From the NCBI RefSeq assembly GCF_009755605.1, contig NZ_WPNZ01000006.1, forward strand, positions 186,001 through 250,000: a stretch of 64,000 nt of DNA, in the 5' to 3' direction. Below, one piece after another: positions 25,749 through 35,040 of the stretch (position 1 is its first letter; each line of letters begins with the position of its first letter). A program made the position numbers and the translations under genes. The DNA is from Streptomyces typhae. GTDB taxonomy: Bacteria; Actinomycetota; Actinomycetes; Streptomycetales; Streptomycetaceae. The notes beneath the pieces were generated by a model, which was given only the letters and a program-made list of their open reading frames with translations, was not told where the DNA came from and ran no database searches.

Positions 25749-26074
25749 GCGCCCGCCCCGTTCATGCGTCCGCCTCGTTCATACGTCCGCCCCATTCATG
25801 CGCCCGTGCCCTCCCCGTCCTGAGTCCGTCCCACCTCTGCCATGCGTCCGCTCCGCCTCCGTCATGTGTCCGCCCAGCCCCCGTCATGCGTCCGTCCGTC
25901 CCCGTCTGGATTCCCGCCCCCGTCATACGTCCGTCCCGCCCCCGTCCAGAGACCCGCCCCGCCATACGTCCGCTCCGCCCCCCGTCATGTGTCCGTCTCC
26001 GGGGATGCGCCGCGCTCCGTGCACGTGCCCGGTCTCCAGGGCTGCGCCGCGCTCCTCTCATGCGTCCTGCTCTT
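25745..26074. repeat. Tandem repeat spacer between histidine kinase and response regulator genes
   Basis: The 326-bp gap contains no supported gene. Near the regulator start, four 17-bp units (25745, 25762, 25779, 25796) read on the minus strand as ATGAACGAGGCGGACGC, each repeating the start codon; 17 is not a multiple of three, so the extra ATGs fall in different frames. More degenerate 'gtcatgcgtccg'-type units continue to ~26074. The kinase's own last codons (GGGGCGGACGCGTGA on the minus strand) match the unit, so the array spans from its stop to the next start. Confidence 0.8.
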
Positions 26075-28483
26075 TCACGCGTCCGCCCCTCTCAGAGGGG
26101 AGGCGCTGGTCACGTGTCCGGGCGAGGTGATCGGCGCCGCCTCCCCCGGGTCCTCCAGGGCGTCCAGGAGCTCCCGCAGCCCCGCGAGCGCCGCGCGTGC
26201 CGCGTCCGTGGTCGCGGCGAGGGCCTTCCCCGGGTCGGCGGACGGGGCGAGGCCCGCCTCCGCGCGGCGTACCAGTGTCACCGTGCGGGCGACGACCGTC
26301 GCGTGCAGGCCCGTCGCGACGCGCCGCCGCTCGCCCGTCACGGCCTCGCCGACCCGCGCGGCGACGGCGTCGAGCAGCCGCCGCTCCCAGGGGCCGCCCT
26401 CGCCGCGCCGGGCACGGGCGAGCAGGCCGAGGGCCCACACGGGCAGCAGCCAGGGCACCGCGGCGAGTCCGAGGGCGGCGAGCAGCACCGTCGCGCCGGG
26501 GCCCGCCGACTCCGCGGGGTCGCCCGCCACCGCGAACCCCACCGCCAGGCCGCCCGCCAGGCCGACCGCCACCGGCGCGGGCCACGTCACGCGGGCCGGC
26601 CCGTACGCCCCGACCGCGTACAGGGCGATCAACTCCGCGGTCCACGCGAAGGCGAGCGGACCCAGCCAGTCGAAGTCGAGCAGCCCCACGGAGCAGGCGG
26701 CCGACCAGCCGAGCGTCGTCACGAGCAGCGCGGCCAGGACGGCGGCGGGCGCGCGCCGACGGAGGAGGAGCGGTGCCGCGTGGAACAGCAACAGAGCGGT
26801 GAGCAGCGCGAGATGACGGGGCGTCGGGTCCGGGAACAGGGCGTGCGGCACGGCGGTGGACAGCAGCAGGGGCACCGCCACGCAGAGCGCGAACACCGCC
26901 GCGTCCGCGAGCCTGGCCCGGGTCCGCGGGCCCGGTCCGGGAACCGGCAGGGACGCCTCGACGGCCCAGCCCCCGTCGCCCGTCGGCCCCGCGGCCAGCC
27001 GTCCGCCCACCTGGTCGGCCCGCTCCCGCATTCCCGCGAGCCCCCGGCCCGTGCCCAAGGGCGCGCCCGGGACCGCCGCCCCGGCCTCCCCCGGCGGTCG
27101 CCCGTTGACCACAGTGATCCGCAACTCCCCTTCCCCGTAGGGATCGTGGCGCAGGCGCACCGCGACGGGTGCGCCGGCCGCGTACCGCATCGCGTTCGTC
27201 AGGGACTCCTGCACGATGCGGTACGCGGCCACTGAGGTCTCGCCCGGCAGTGCGCGGGGGCGGCCCTCGGTGGTGAGGGTGACGGGGAAGCCGAGGCGTT
27301 CCAGGCCGGCACACAGGTGCGGGACGGATGTGTCGGGCGGGGTCCTGGAGGTTTCGTCACCCGCGACGGACGAGGCGGAGGTGACGGACGTGACGGACGT
27401 GACGGACGCGGTGGAAGCGGCGGACACGGTGGAAGCGGCAGACGCGGCAGACGCGGCAGACGCGGCAGACGCGGCAGACGCGGCAGACACACCCAACGAG
27501 GCAGACGTGACAGGCGCAGCCGACGTGACGGACACGACGGACACCACGCGGCCCAGAGCCGTGAGGACGCCCCGGCCGGTCGCCGCGGCGGCGGCCAGGG
27601 CGGGGGCGGCCAGTTCGGGCCGGGTGGCGGCCAGGCGGTGGGCGGCGGCACTCTGCACCGCGACGCCGGTCAGATGGTGGCCCACGGCGTCGTGCAGATC
27701 GCGGGCGAGACGTTCGCGCTCGGCGGCGACAGCGGCAGCGCGTTCGCGCTCAACCGCGGCGAGGCGGCCGAGGAGCCGGGCGCGGCGGGCGGTGCGGTGG
27801 TGGCGCAGGCGTCCGCCGAGCACGATCGCCAGGTGCAGCAGGGCGCCCGCGAGGAGGTCGTCGGGCAGCGGCCCCGGCGCCGGGTCGTCGATGCCGGGCA
27901 GCGGGACGCCGCGCAGCGGCAGGACGGCGGTGGCGAGGACGGCGGCGCCGAGCGCGCGGCGCGCGGCGTCGTGCGAGGCCAGGGAGTACAGGGCGATCCA
28001 CAGCGCGCAGGCAGGCGCGGGCGTCACCACGGTCTGCGGCAGCAGCGCCTCCGTGACGCCGTCGGCGGCGAGGGCGACGGCGAACACCGGCCCCGGCGCC
28101 CTGCGGCGCCCCGTCAGGACGACCGCGACCACGGCCACCGCAAGGACGCCGAGCAGCGCCTGCCATCCGGCCGCGCCACCCACCTCGCTGGCGCCGCCCG
28201 CGCCAGTCGCAGAGCCCGCACCACTTGCGCCGCCCGCACCACTCGCATCGCCGGCGCCGCCCCCGTCGCCCGCCCCCGGAGCTCCGGGCTCCCAAGGCGC
28301 CCCCGTGAACGTGAACACGGGCGTCCCGTCCGTGAACGCCCCCGAGAGGAACACGACGAGGAACTGTCCCGCCAACAGCACCGCGGGCACCACCGCGTCG
28401 GCGCCGCCAAGGCCCCCACGCGTCGATGCGCCCGTCGGCGCGCCCGCCGCGCCCGGCCCCGCGCGCACCGCTCCCCGTCCCAC
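26075..28483 (-). CDS. NarL-type sensor histidine kinase with a duplicated, incomplete second kinase half
   Basis: This 802-aa membrane kinase has an N-terminal set of helices (~15-235) and a HisKA_3 domain with phospho-acceptor His in RLARDLHDAVGHHLTG. A Ser/Ala/Val repeat linker precedes a HATPase region (AYRIVQESLTNAMRYA, GTGRGLAGMRERADQVGG). A second block (~520-800) repeats the design with more helices and a degenerate HisKA_3 (RVATGLHATVVARTVTLV, the usual Asp after His changed to Ala), but it ends without an ATPase domain. It probably controls the response regulator at 25080. GTG 28483 lies six bases after TAGGGT, suggesting a leaderless transcript. Confidence 0.85.
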   Translation of the reverse strand: MGRGAVRAGPGAAGAPTGASTRGGLGGADAVVPAVLLAGQFLVVFLSGAFTDGTPVFTFTGAPWEPGAPGAGDGGGAGDASGAGGASGAGSATGAGGASEVGGAAGWQALLGVLAVAVVAVVLTGRRRAPGPVFAVALAADGVTEALLPQTVVTPAPACALWIALYSLASHDAARRALGAAVLATAVLPLRGVPLPGIDDPAPGPLPDDLLAGALLHLAIVLGGRLRHHRTARRARLLGRLAAVERERAAAVAAERERLARDLHDAVGHHLTGVAVQSAAAHRLAATRPELAAPALAAAAATGRGVLTALGRVVSVVSVTSAAPVTSASLGVSAASAASAASAASAASAASTVSAASTASVTSVTSVTSASSVAGDETSRTPPDTSVPHLCAGLERLGFPVTLTTEGRPRALPGETSVAAYRIVQESLTNAMRYAAGAPVAVRLRHDPYGEGELRITVVNGRPPGEAGAAVPGAPLGTGRGLAGMRERADQVGGRLAAGPTGDGGWAVEASLPVPGPGPRTRARLADAAVFALCVAVPLLLSTAVPHALFPDPTPRHLALLTALLLFHAAPLLLRRRAPAAVLAALLVTTLGWSAACSVGLLDFDWLGPLAFAWTAELIALYAVGAYGPARVTWPAPVAVGLAGGLAVGFAVAGDPAESAGPGATVLLAALGLAAVPWLLPVWALGLLARARRGEGGPWERRLLDAVAARVGEAVTGERRRVATGLHATVVARTVTLVRRAEAGLAPSADPGKALAATTDAARAALAGLRELLDALEDPGEAAPITSPGHVTSASPLRGADA
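27381..27488. repeat. 9-bp in-frame repeats encoding the kinase linker
   Basis: Three copies of gtgacggac (27381-27407) and six copies of gcggcagac (27435-27488) encode Ser-Val-Thr and Ser-Ala-Ala tripeptides on the minus strand. They lengthen the segment between the phospho-acceptor helices and the ATPase domain, where kinases normally have a short linker. Confidence 0.9.
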
Positions 28484-28675
28484 GCCCCGACCCTACCGGC
28501 GGCGTCGTCCAACCGGCGGTCCTCCCCTCCCGACGGCGTTCCCCACCGGCGGCGTTCGTTCCGGCACCGGCGGCGCCCTCCACCCTCAGGTGGAGGCGCG
28601 ATGGACCCCGTGGCCGGGGACAAGGCCCTGCCCGCGCAGGACGTGCCCGGGTCCTGGCCACGGTGTGCTGGACCC

Positions 28676-31546
28676 ATGAGCATCGACCGACGCACAGCCG
28701 TCGCGGGCGGCCTCGCCGCGGGGCTCGCCCTGACGGCCACGGCCGCCACCGCGAGGACCGCGCCACCCGGCAACCGCCGCACCACCGGCGCACCCCCGCA
28801 GGGCGACACCTCCGCGACCACCCCGCACGAGGACACTGCCGCGGCCACCTCGCGGAACGGCACCTCCGACATCACCGTGCAGGGCGAGCAGACCGCCCGC
28901 ACCACGATTCCCACGGCCCGCGACCCGCGGGCGAGAGGCGGCAGGCTCCTCGCTCTCGCCACCGCGAAACCGCCGCCCCCGCACGGCGGCTGGTACGCCA
29001 CGTACACCGTGGACGTCCCGGCGGCGGGACCGTATCTGCTGCGGGCGGTCGCCACGGTGCCGGTGGAGCAGCCGCACGTCGAGGAGACCGGCTCGTACGT
29101 CAGGATCACCGTCAACGACGGCCCCGCGCGGCCCGTCTCCCGCTCCCAGCCGTACTGGTACGAGTCCCCGAAGGCCTGGGGCGACCTGTCGCGCGTCACC
29201 CTCGGCGACGTCGAACTGCGCCGGGGCGCCAACACGCTCACGTTCACCGTGGACGGGCCCACCGTCCTGGACGAGCGCACCGGATACCGCTTCCTCCTCG
29301 ACGAGTTCACGCTCACACCCGTCCCCGTGGCGCTCACGTCCGTGCGGCTCGCGGGGCCGCCCGGCAACCTCGGGCACTACCGGGGCGACGACCGGGCGGC
29401 GCTGCGCCTCGGGCTGAACGCGGCGGCGCCGCGGGCCCTGACGGTGACGTACCGCGTCCACGACTACTTCGCCCGGGAGGTGGCGTCGGGGGCCGTGCGC
29501 GTCCCGGCCGGCGCCCGGGGCGCGGACGCCCCGCTGCCGGTCCTCGCGCCCGGCAACCACCGGGTGGTCGCCGCCCTGAGCCCGGGGCCCGACGACCGGG
29601 TCGTCGGGCACTTCGCGCACCTGCCCGCGCGCCGGGCCGTCCGCGGCGCCGCCAACCGCTTCGGTGTGAACGTCGCCACCCACGCCCTGGTGCCGCCGCC
29701 CCTGCTGCCCGCACTCGCGGCGGCGACCGCCGCCATGGGCGTGGGCCACGTACGCGACGGCAGTGCCTGGCCCGCCGCCCAGCGCCGCCCCAGCGGCCCG
29801 TTCGACAGCCATCTGCACGAAGCGGTCGTCGACGTCTTCCACGAGCACGGCCTCAAGGTCCTCGAAGTCGTCTCGGCGCCGCCCGCCTGGGCGATGACAC
29901 CGACATCGGTGCCGCTTCCCGCCGATCTGCGGGACGCGTACCGCTACGCCCGGCACCTGGCGGGGCGGGGCAGACGGGTCACGGCGGACGCGCTCCAGCT
30001 GTCCAACGAGCCCGACGTGGACACCACCGCGAGCACCGGCGACCAGCACGCCGCGTACGTCAAGGCGGCGGCGCTCGGCATCGCGGACGAACCGGGCGGG
30101 CCGCCGGTGGTGCTTCCCGGGATCGCGCAGGAGGGCGTGTTCCAGGAGCTGATGCTGCAGAACGACGTGGCGCGGTACGCGGACGTGTGGAGCTTCCACG
30201 GCTATCCGCCGCTCGACGACACCGACCCCGAGTTCCCGTCGTCGGCGGACGACCAGCGGGAGCTGCGGGAGCGGTTCGGGGCGGCGACTCCGCTGTGGAT
30301 GACGGAGTCGGGCACGTTCCTGCCTGCCGGGCACGGCACGGACCTCTCCCCAGCGATGCAGCGCACGCAGGCCCGCTATCTCGTCCTGTCGACGGTGGAG
30401 AGCCTCGCGGCGGGCACGGACCGGCAGTTCTGGTTCTGCGGGCCGCCGTGCACCGACGAGGGCGTGTCGTTCGCGCTGTTCAGCCGTGACTTCCAGCCGC
30501 TGCCCGCGTTCAGCGCGTACGCGGCCCTGACCGGGCTCCTCGGTGAGGCGAACCATGCCGGGTCGCTGCCGGAACTGCTGCCGCGCGCTGCGGGGTTCGT
30601 GTTCGGCGACGGCGCCGGGCGGACGGTGACGGTCGTGTGCGCGCCGAAGCCGCGGGACGTCGACGTGCCGGTGCCGGACGGGACGACGCGGGTGTACGAC
30701 ATCATGGGTGCGGCACGCGGCACCCCGCCCCGCTCGGCGCGCGGCACGGTCCGGGTCGCCGCGTCCCGGGACCCGCTGTACCTCGTCACCGACGCGCCGC
30801 CGCCGCGAGGCCCCCGGCCCGCGGCACACGACGCTCCGGTGCGGCGCCGTCCGTTCTCGGCCGCGGAGCACATCGTCCTCAGCCAGCGCTGGGCAGCGGC
30901 GAACGCCGCGCCCGGCAAGGCGGACGGGGACGCCGAACCCCCGCTCGGCCAGCGGCTCGGGGCCGCCACGCGCATGACGCTCGACGTCTACAACTTCAAC
31001 GGCGGCCCGGAGAGCGTGACGGTCACCGCGCGGGCCTTCGGCGGCTGGTCGGTGACGCCGCGGCGGGCGCGGGTGCGGGTTCCCGCGCGGGGCCGGGTGG
31101 GCGTGGAGTTCACCGTCACCGCCGGGGACGCGGTCCGTCCGGGCGTCGATCTGCCGCTCGTCTTCGACGCCCTGCTCGGCGCCGAGCCCGTACCGCCGTC
31201 CGTCTCCCGCGTCCAGCGCCGCCCCCGTCCGGGCGGCCGTCCCGGCAGGCAGCCCGCTCTCGCCCCGGTGATCGACCGGGTGCTGCCCGCCGCGGGCGCC
31301 GCGGCCAGTGGCCCGGAGGTGCGGATCTCGGCGCGTGTCAGGGACGCGGTGTCCGGTGTGCGCGCGGAACGGATCACCGTCGAGGTGGACGGGGCGCGGA
31401 TCCCGCACCGCTTCGATCCGGCCACCGGGCGGCTGACGGCGACGGCGCGGCTGCGGTCCGGGGGGCACACGGTTCTGATACGGGCGTTCAACCACGCGCA
31501 CGCACCGGCGGCGCGCACGGTGACCTTCGGCGTCAAGGGCACCTGA
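28676..31546 (+). CDS. Exported glycoside hydrolase-like protein (clan GH-A type)
   Basis: This 956-aa protein starts MSIDRRTAVAGGLAAGLALT, a Tat-type signal. Residues ~100-225 form a beta domain. Residues ~330-640 form a (beta/alpha)8 barrel of GH5/GH39 type, with the acid/base Glu in LQLSNEPDVD (~residue 444) and the nucleophile Glu in LWMTESGTFLP (~544). Residues ~760-860 are a NEW3-like beta domain (MTLDVYNFNGGPESVTVTA), followed by an Ig-like C-terminal domain. It likely degrades an extracellular polysaccharide; substrate unknown. ATG 28676 is chosen because the Tat signal begins there. It lies 192 bases from the divergent kinase. Confidence 0.8.
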   Translation: MSIDRRTAVAGGLAAGLALTATAATARTAPPGNRRTTGAPPQGDTSATTPHEDTAAATSRNGTSDITVQGEQTARTTIPTARDPRARGGRLLALATAKPPPPHGGWYATYTVDVPAAGPYLLRAVATVPVEQPHVEETGSYVRITVNDGPARPVSRSQPYWYESPKAWGDLSRVTLGDVELRRGANTLTFTVDGPTVLDERTGYRFLLDEFTLTPVPVALTSVRLAGPPGNLGHYRGDDRAALRLGLNAAAPRALTVTYRVHDYFAREVASGAVRVPAGARGADAPLPVLAPGNHRVVAALSPGPDDRVVGHFAHLPARRAVRGAANRFGVNVATHALVPPPLLPALAAATAAMGVGHVRDGSAWPAAQRRPSGPFDSHLHEAVVDVFHEHGLKVLEVVSAPPAWAMTPTSVPLPADLRDAYRYARHLAGRGRRVTADALQLSNEPDVDTTASTGDQHAAYVKAAALGIADEPGGPPVVLPGIAQEGVFQELMLQNDVARYADVWSFHGYPPLDDTDPEFPSSADDQRELRERFGAATPLWMTESGTFLPAGHGTDLSPAMQRTQARYLVLSTVESLAAGTDRQFWFCGPPCTDEGVSFALFSRDFQPLPAFSAYAALTGLLGEANHAGSLPELLPRAAGFVFGDGAGRTVTVVCAPKPRDVDVPVPDGTTRVYDIMGAARGTPPRSARGTVRVAASRDPLYLVTDAPPPRGPRPAAHDAPVRRRPFSAAEHIVLSQRWAAANAAPGKADGDAEPPLGQRLGAATRMTLDVYNFNGGPESVTVTARAFGGWSVTPRRARVRVPARGRVGVEFTVTAGDAVRPGVDLPLVFDALLGAEPVPPSVSRVQRRPRPGGRPGRQPALAPVIDRVLPAAGAAASGPEVRISARVRDAVSGVRAERITVEVDGARIPHRFDPATGRLTATARLRSGGHTVLIRAFNHAHAPAARTVTFGVKGT

Positions 31547-31660
31547 TGTAACGGTAGTTGCGGGGGCGGCGCGCCGCGGGGAGGGCTGGGCCACAATGTC
31601 GAGCGGCCCCGCCTCCCCCATCCTTCCCTCTCTCTTCCCTCTCTTCCTTCAGGACGCGTC

Positions 31661-32347
31661 ATGAGGCTTCGTACGATCCTGCTCCAGACCCTCACCACCG
31701 CGCTGGCCGCGCTCACCCTCGCGGCCGCCCCGGCTGCGGGCGCCGCCCCCGCGGACCGGGCGGAACAGGGTCTCCTGCGCGGCGGCGACCGGCTCTTCGC
31801 CCCCGGCAACGCCCGCTGTTCGGTGGCCTTCAACGCGACCGACGGCAGCCGCTTCTACGGCCTCCTGCCCGGTCACTGCGGCGGTCGCGGAACCCGGTGG
31901 TTCGCCGACCCGGGCCTGACCGTGCCCGTCGGCGAGACCGAGGTGTCCCGGTTCCCCGGCAGCGACTACGCGCTCGTCCGCTACACCAATCCGGACTACT
32001 CCTACCCGAGCGAGGTCTCCGCGGGCGGGCAGAGCCACCGGATCGACCGGGCGGCACAGCCCACGGTCGGGCAGCGGGTGTGTCAGGTGGGCAGCGCGTC
32101 GGGCCACCGCTGCGGCACCGTGCAGGCGGTGAACGTCTCCGTCACCCACCCCGAGGGCGTCGTGCACGGTCTGTTCCGCTCGACCCTGTGCCTGGAGCCG
32201 GGCGACGCGGGCGCTCCGGCCTTCGGCGGCAACGCGGCGCTCGGCATCGCCGTCGGCGGCAGCGGCAACTGCCGGAACGGCGGCACGACCTATCACCAGC
32301 CGGTGGCGCCGGTCCTCGCCGCACACGGGCTGCGGGTCGGTTACTGA
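31661..32347 (+). CDS. Secreted S1-family (streptogrisin-like) protein with Ser replaced by Ala
   Basis: This 228-aa protein has a signal peptide (LTTALAALTLAAAPAAGAAP) and a chymotrypsin-like fold resembling streptogrisins. His72 (GLLPGHCGG) and Asp102 (GSDYALVRY) are in place. The catalytic motif, normally GDSGGP, reads CLEPGDAGAPAFGG, with Ala183 (codon GCG) instead of Ser. The downstream GGSGNCRNGGTTYHQPV matches active streptogrisins. It also lacks their long pro-region; the mature domain follows the signal almost directly. It is probably a non-proteolytic binding protein or inhibitor-like decoy. Confidence 0.85.
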   Translation: MRLRTILLQTLTTALAALTLAAAPAAGAAPADRAEQGLLRGGDRLFAPGNARCSVAFNATDGSRFYGLLPGHCGGRGTRWFADPGLTVPVGETEVSRFPGSDYALVRYTNPDYSYPSEVSAGGQSHRIDRAAQPTVGQRVCQVGSASGHRCGTVQAVNVSVTHPEGVVHGLFRSTLCLEPGDAGAPAFGGNAALGIAVGGSGNCRNGGTTYHQPVAPVLAAHGLRVGY

Positions 32348-32367
32348 CGCCGACGGCGGACGGCCAT

Positions 32368-32397
32368 GGGGCCGCCCGGCTGCTGCCGGACGGCCCC
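32368..32397. terminator. Hairpin between the S1-like and LVIVD genes
   Basis: GGGGCCG (32368-32374) pairs with CGGCCCC (32391-32397) across a 16-base loop in the 76-bp convergent gap. It is a modest but well placed bidirectional terminator. Confidence 0.5.
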
Positions 32398-32423
32398 GAG
32401 GGAGCAAGAACCCCCAGTGTCGG

Positions 32424-33935
32424 TCAGTGGTGCCCGCCGAAGTACTCCGGCTGCGTCTGGACGTTGAGCTCACGCAGCCGGACCCGCTCCGCGGGCTTGG
32501 TGCGCTTGTCGTTGAGCTTCAGCACGTCGAAGCCCTTGACCATGTCGTTCGAGTAGATGTGTCCGTTGTAGTAGTACGCCGACCAGGAGCCGCCGCCGAC
32601 GAGCTTGTCGGCGGAGATCGGACCGCGCTCGAAGTACGCGATCTCCCTGGGCCTGGCGGAGTCGGTGAAGTCCCAGACGGAGACGCCGCCCTGGTACCAG
32701 GCCTGGACCATGAGGTCCTTGCCCTTGACGGGGATCAGCGAGCCGTTGTGGGCCACGCAGTTCTCGGTGTCCGCCTGGTGGCGCGGGATCTTGTAGTAGC
32801 TCTTGAAGACCAGCTTGGACTTGGTGCCCTTGCCCCTGATCTCGTAGATGCCGTCGGCGCCGCGGTTCGGGCCGATCTCGGCGTTGCAGGTGGCACCCCC
32901 GCCACCGCCGAGCTCGTCGGTGAACACGACCTTGTCGGCACGCTGGTTGAAGGTCGCCGAGTGCCAGAACGCGAAGTTCACGTTGTCCTGCACACGGTCG
33001 ACGACCTTCGGGTTCTCGGGGTCCTTGATGGAGAACAGGATGCCGTCACCCATGCAGGCGCCCGCCGCGAGGTCCTTGGAGGGCAGCACGGTGATGTCGT
33101 GGCAGCCGGTGGTCTTGGAGACACCCGGGTTGGTGGGCCCGCCCGGGTTGCCGCCGCCGTCCGGGCCCTCGCCCGGGAACAGGACCGGGAAGCCGACGAC
33201 CGCGGCCTTGTGCGGGGCCTCGCGCGGCACCTTGATGACGGAGATCCCGTCGTGCGGCGGCCGGCAGTCGGGGAACGCGGAGTTCGGCGCGTACGAGGAG
33301 ACGTACACGTACACGTCGCGGCGCTCGGGGACCAGCGTGTGGGTGTGCGAGCCGCAGGCGGTCTCGACGGCGGCGACGTAGCGCGGGTTCCTCTTGTCGC
33401 TGATGTCGAAGACCTTCATGCCCTCCCAGGAGGACTTCTCCGTGGCGGGCTGGGTGGTGCTGGAGCAGGAGCTGTCGCTGCGCGAGGAGTCCGTCGACAG
33501 GAACAGCAGGTCGCCGGAGACCGAGACGTCGTTCTGCGATCCGGGGCACAGCACCTGCGAGACCGTCCTCGGCTTCTTCGGGTTGCTGATGTCGAAGATG
33601 CGGAAGCCGTCGTAGTTGCCCGCGAAGGCGTACTTGCCCTGGAAGGCGAGGTCCGAGTTGGTGTCGGACAGCGCGTCCTTGGGGATGTTGGCCAGGTGTT
33701 GGATGTTGTCGGAGTGGACGATCTCGTCCGGCGCGGGGATCCTGCCGTCGGCTATGGACTTCCTGGTCTCGGCCGCGTCGCTCTTGGAGACCTTCTTGGG
33801 GGCCTTGGGGGCGTCGCCCGGGTCCGGGGTCGCCGCGGCGGGCGCCGCCGTGAGCAGCGCGGCGAGCAGCCCGGCCGCGGCCGCCGCGACTCCCCACCGT
33901 CTGCGCCGTGTTCGGGGTTCGTTCAACAGGGTCAC
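32424..33935 (-). CDS. Secreted LVIVD-repeat protein
   Basis: GTG 33935, preceded by AGGGAGGA, encodes 503 aa with a signal peptide (RRRRWGVAAAAAGLLAALLT). The mature protein contains beta-propeller-type LVIVD repeats, seen in FAGNYDGFRIFDISNPKKP, GMKVFDISDKRNPRYVAAVE and GVSVWDFTDSARPREIAYFE. Such proteins are widespread in actinobacterial secretomes, but their substrate is unknown. It is divergent from a DUF305 lipoprotein, a recurrent pairing in Streptomyces that suggests a shared extracellular role. The upstream frame to 34118 covers the promoter and is not used. Confidence 0.85.
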   Translation of the reverse strand: MTLLNEPRTRRRRWGVAAAAAGLLAALLTAAPAAATPDPGDAPKAPKKVSKSDAAETRKSIADGRIPAPDEIVHSDNIQHLANIPKDALSDTNSDLAFQGKYAFAGNYDGFRIFDISNPKKPRTVSQVLCPGSQNDVSVSGDLLFLSTDSSRSDSSCSSTTQPATEKSSWEGMKVFDISDKRNPRYVAAVETACGSHTHTLVPERRDVYVYVSSYAPNSAFPDCRPPHDGISVIKVPREAPHKAAVVGFPVLFPGEGPDGGGNPGGPTNPGVSKTTGCHDITVLPSKDLAAGACMGDGILFSIKDPENPKVVDRVQDNVNFAFWHSATFNQRADKVVFTDELGGGGGATCNAEIGPNRGADGIYEIRGKGTKSKLVFKSYYKIPRHQADTENCVAHNGSLIPVKGKDLMVQAWYQGGVSVWDFTDSARPREIAYFERGPISADKLVGGGSWSAYYYNGHIYSNDMVKGFDVLKLNDKRTKPAERVRLRELNVQTQPEYFGGHH

Positions 33936-34129
33936 TGTGTCCTCCCTAGTGCCGTTCAAGGACGAACGGTGCACGGACACCCGCAGTATCGTGCCTTTCA
34001 TGTACAGATCAACAGATCGGAAACAGGGTCGTATGGAACATGACTGATGACTGATGCCCGCCGCGTACGCACCGTGCGCACCTTGCACCAGACCGGACTC
34101 AACCGCCCCACGCGTCACAGGAGGTCACC
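33936..34129. promoter_or_regulatory. AT-richer divergent promoter region of the LVIVD/DUF305 pair
   Basis: This 194-bp gap is less GC-rich than its surroundings (atgtacagatcaacagatcg near 33999). A short direct repeat, gactgatgactgatg, occurs at ~34039-34053. It must carry both start signals; no single -35/-10 pair could be assigned with confidence. Confidence 0.4.
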
Positions 34130-34852
34130 GTGTCCCACCGCCGCATTCCCGCAAGCCGTACGTCCGTCCGCCGCGCCGGGGCCGTGACGGTGTCCCTCGC
34201 GGTCGCCGTCCTCACGCTGGGCGCCTGCGACTCGGGGTCGAGCTCCGGTGCGGGCTCCGGCTCCGGCGGCGAGGCCGGGTCGGCACCCTCGGCGGGGCCT
34301 TCGGTGATCGTGCCGGGGAAACCGGGCGAGACGGCGGCCACGCTGTCCGCGAAGGACGCACAGCAGCAGAGAACCGACGACGGCAGCCCCAACTCGGCCG
34401 ATTTCGAGTACGTCGAGAAGATGATCCCGCACCACGGCCAAGCCCTGGAGATGACGGCCCTCGTACCCGCGCGCGCGAAGTCCACGAAGGTGAAACGCCT
34501 CGCGGACCGCATCACCGCCGCGCAGAAACCGGAGGTCGGCGCGATGGAGCGCTGGCTGAAGGCCCAGGGGAAGAAGGGCGAGCGAAGGGCCGGGAACGAG
34601 GGACACGGGCAGCACGACCACGCGGGCATGCCGGGCATGGCCACACCGGCCCAGCTGAAGCAGTTGCGGGCGGCCCGCGGCGAGGCCTTCGACGAGCTCT
34701 TCCTGAAACTGATGATCACCCACCACGGCGGGGCGGTGACGATGGCGTCCGACGCCCTCTCCGAGGGCAACAACGTCCTGGTCGAGGAGATGGCCAACGA
34801 CGTCGTGGCGCAGCAGACGAGCGAGATCGACCGGATGCGCGCGATGGGCTGA
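34130..34852 (+). CDS. DUF305-domain lipoprotein
   Basis: This 240-aa protein has a lipobox (VAVLTLGACDSG), so it is probably anchored at the outer face of the membrane. After a Ser/Gly linker comes a DUF305 domain with paired His motifs EKMIPHHGQALEMT and LKLMITHHGGAVTMA. These M/HxxHH signatures are thought to bind metal, often copper. A His/Met-rich stretch (HGQHDHAGMPGM) between them supports metal binding. GTG 34130 follows AGGAGGTCACC. It is divergent from the LVIVD-repeat gene. Confidence 0.88.
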   Translation: MSHRRIPASRTSVRRAGAVTVSLAVAVLTLGACDSGSSSGAGSGSGGEAGSAPSAGPSVIVPGKPGETAATLSAKDAQQQRTDDGSPNSADFEYVEKMIPHHGQALEMTALVPARAKSTKVKRLADRITAAQKPEVGAMERWLKAQGKKGERRAGNEGHGQHDHAGMPGMATPAQLKQLRAARGEAFDELFLKLMITHHGGAVTMASDALSEGNNVLVEEMANDVVAQQTSEIDRMRAMG

Positions 34853-35040
34853 CCGCGGCCGGGGCCGCCCGCCCGGCGCGGACCGCGGCCCCCGCGCCCG
34901 CCAACACGCGCTGCGGCACGCCTCCCCCTGGACGCACAGTGGTGCGATGCTGACTTTCAGGCAGGCATCACCACACCTTCAGGCACCCCCCGGGGGATCT
35001 CGCGGAATCCCCGGGGACACCTCGCGGAAGGAGTGCCACC

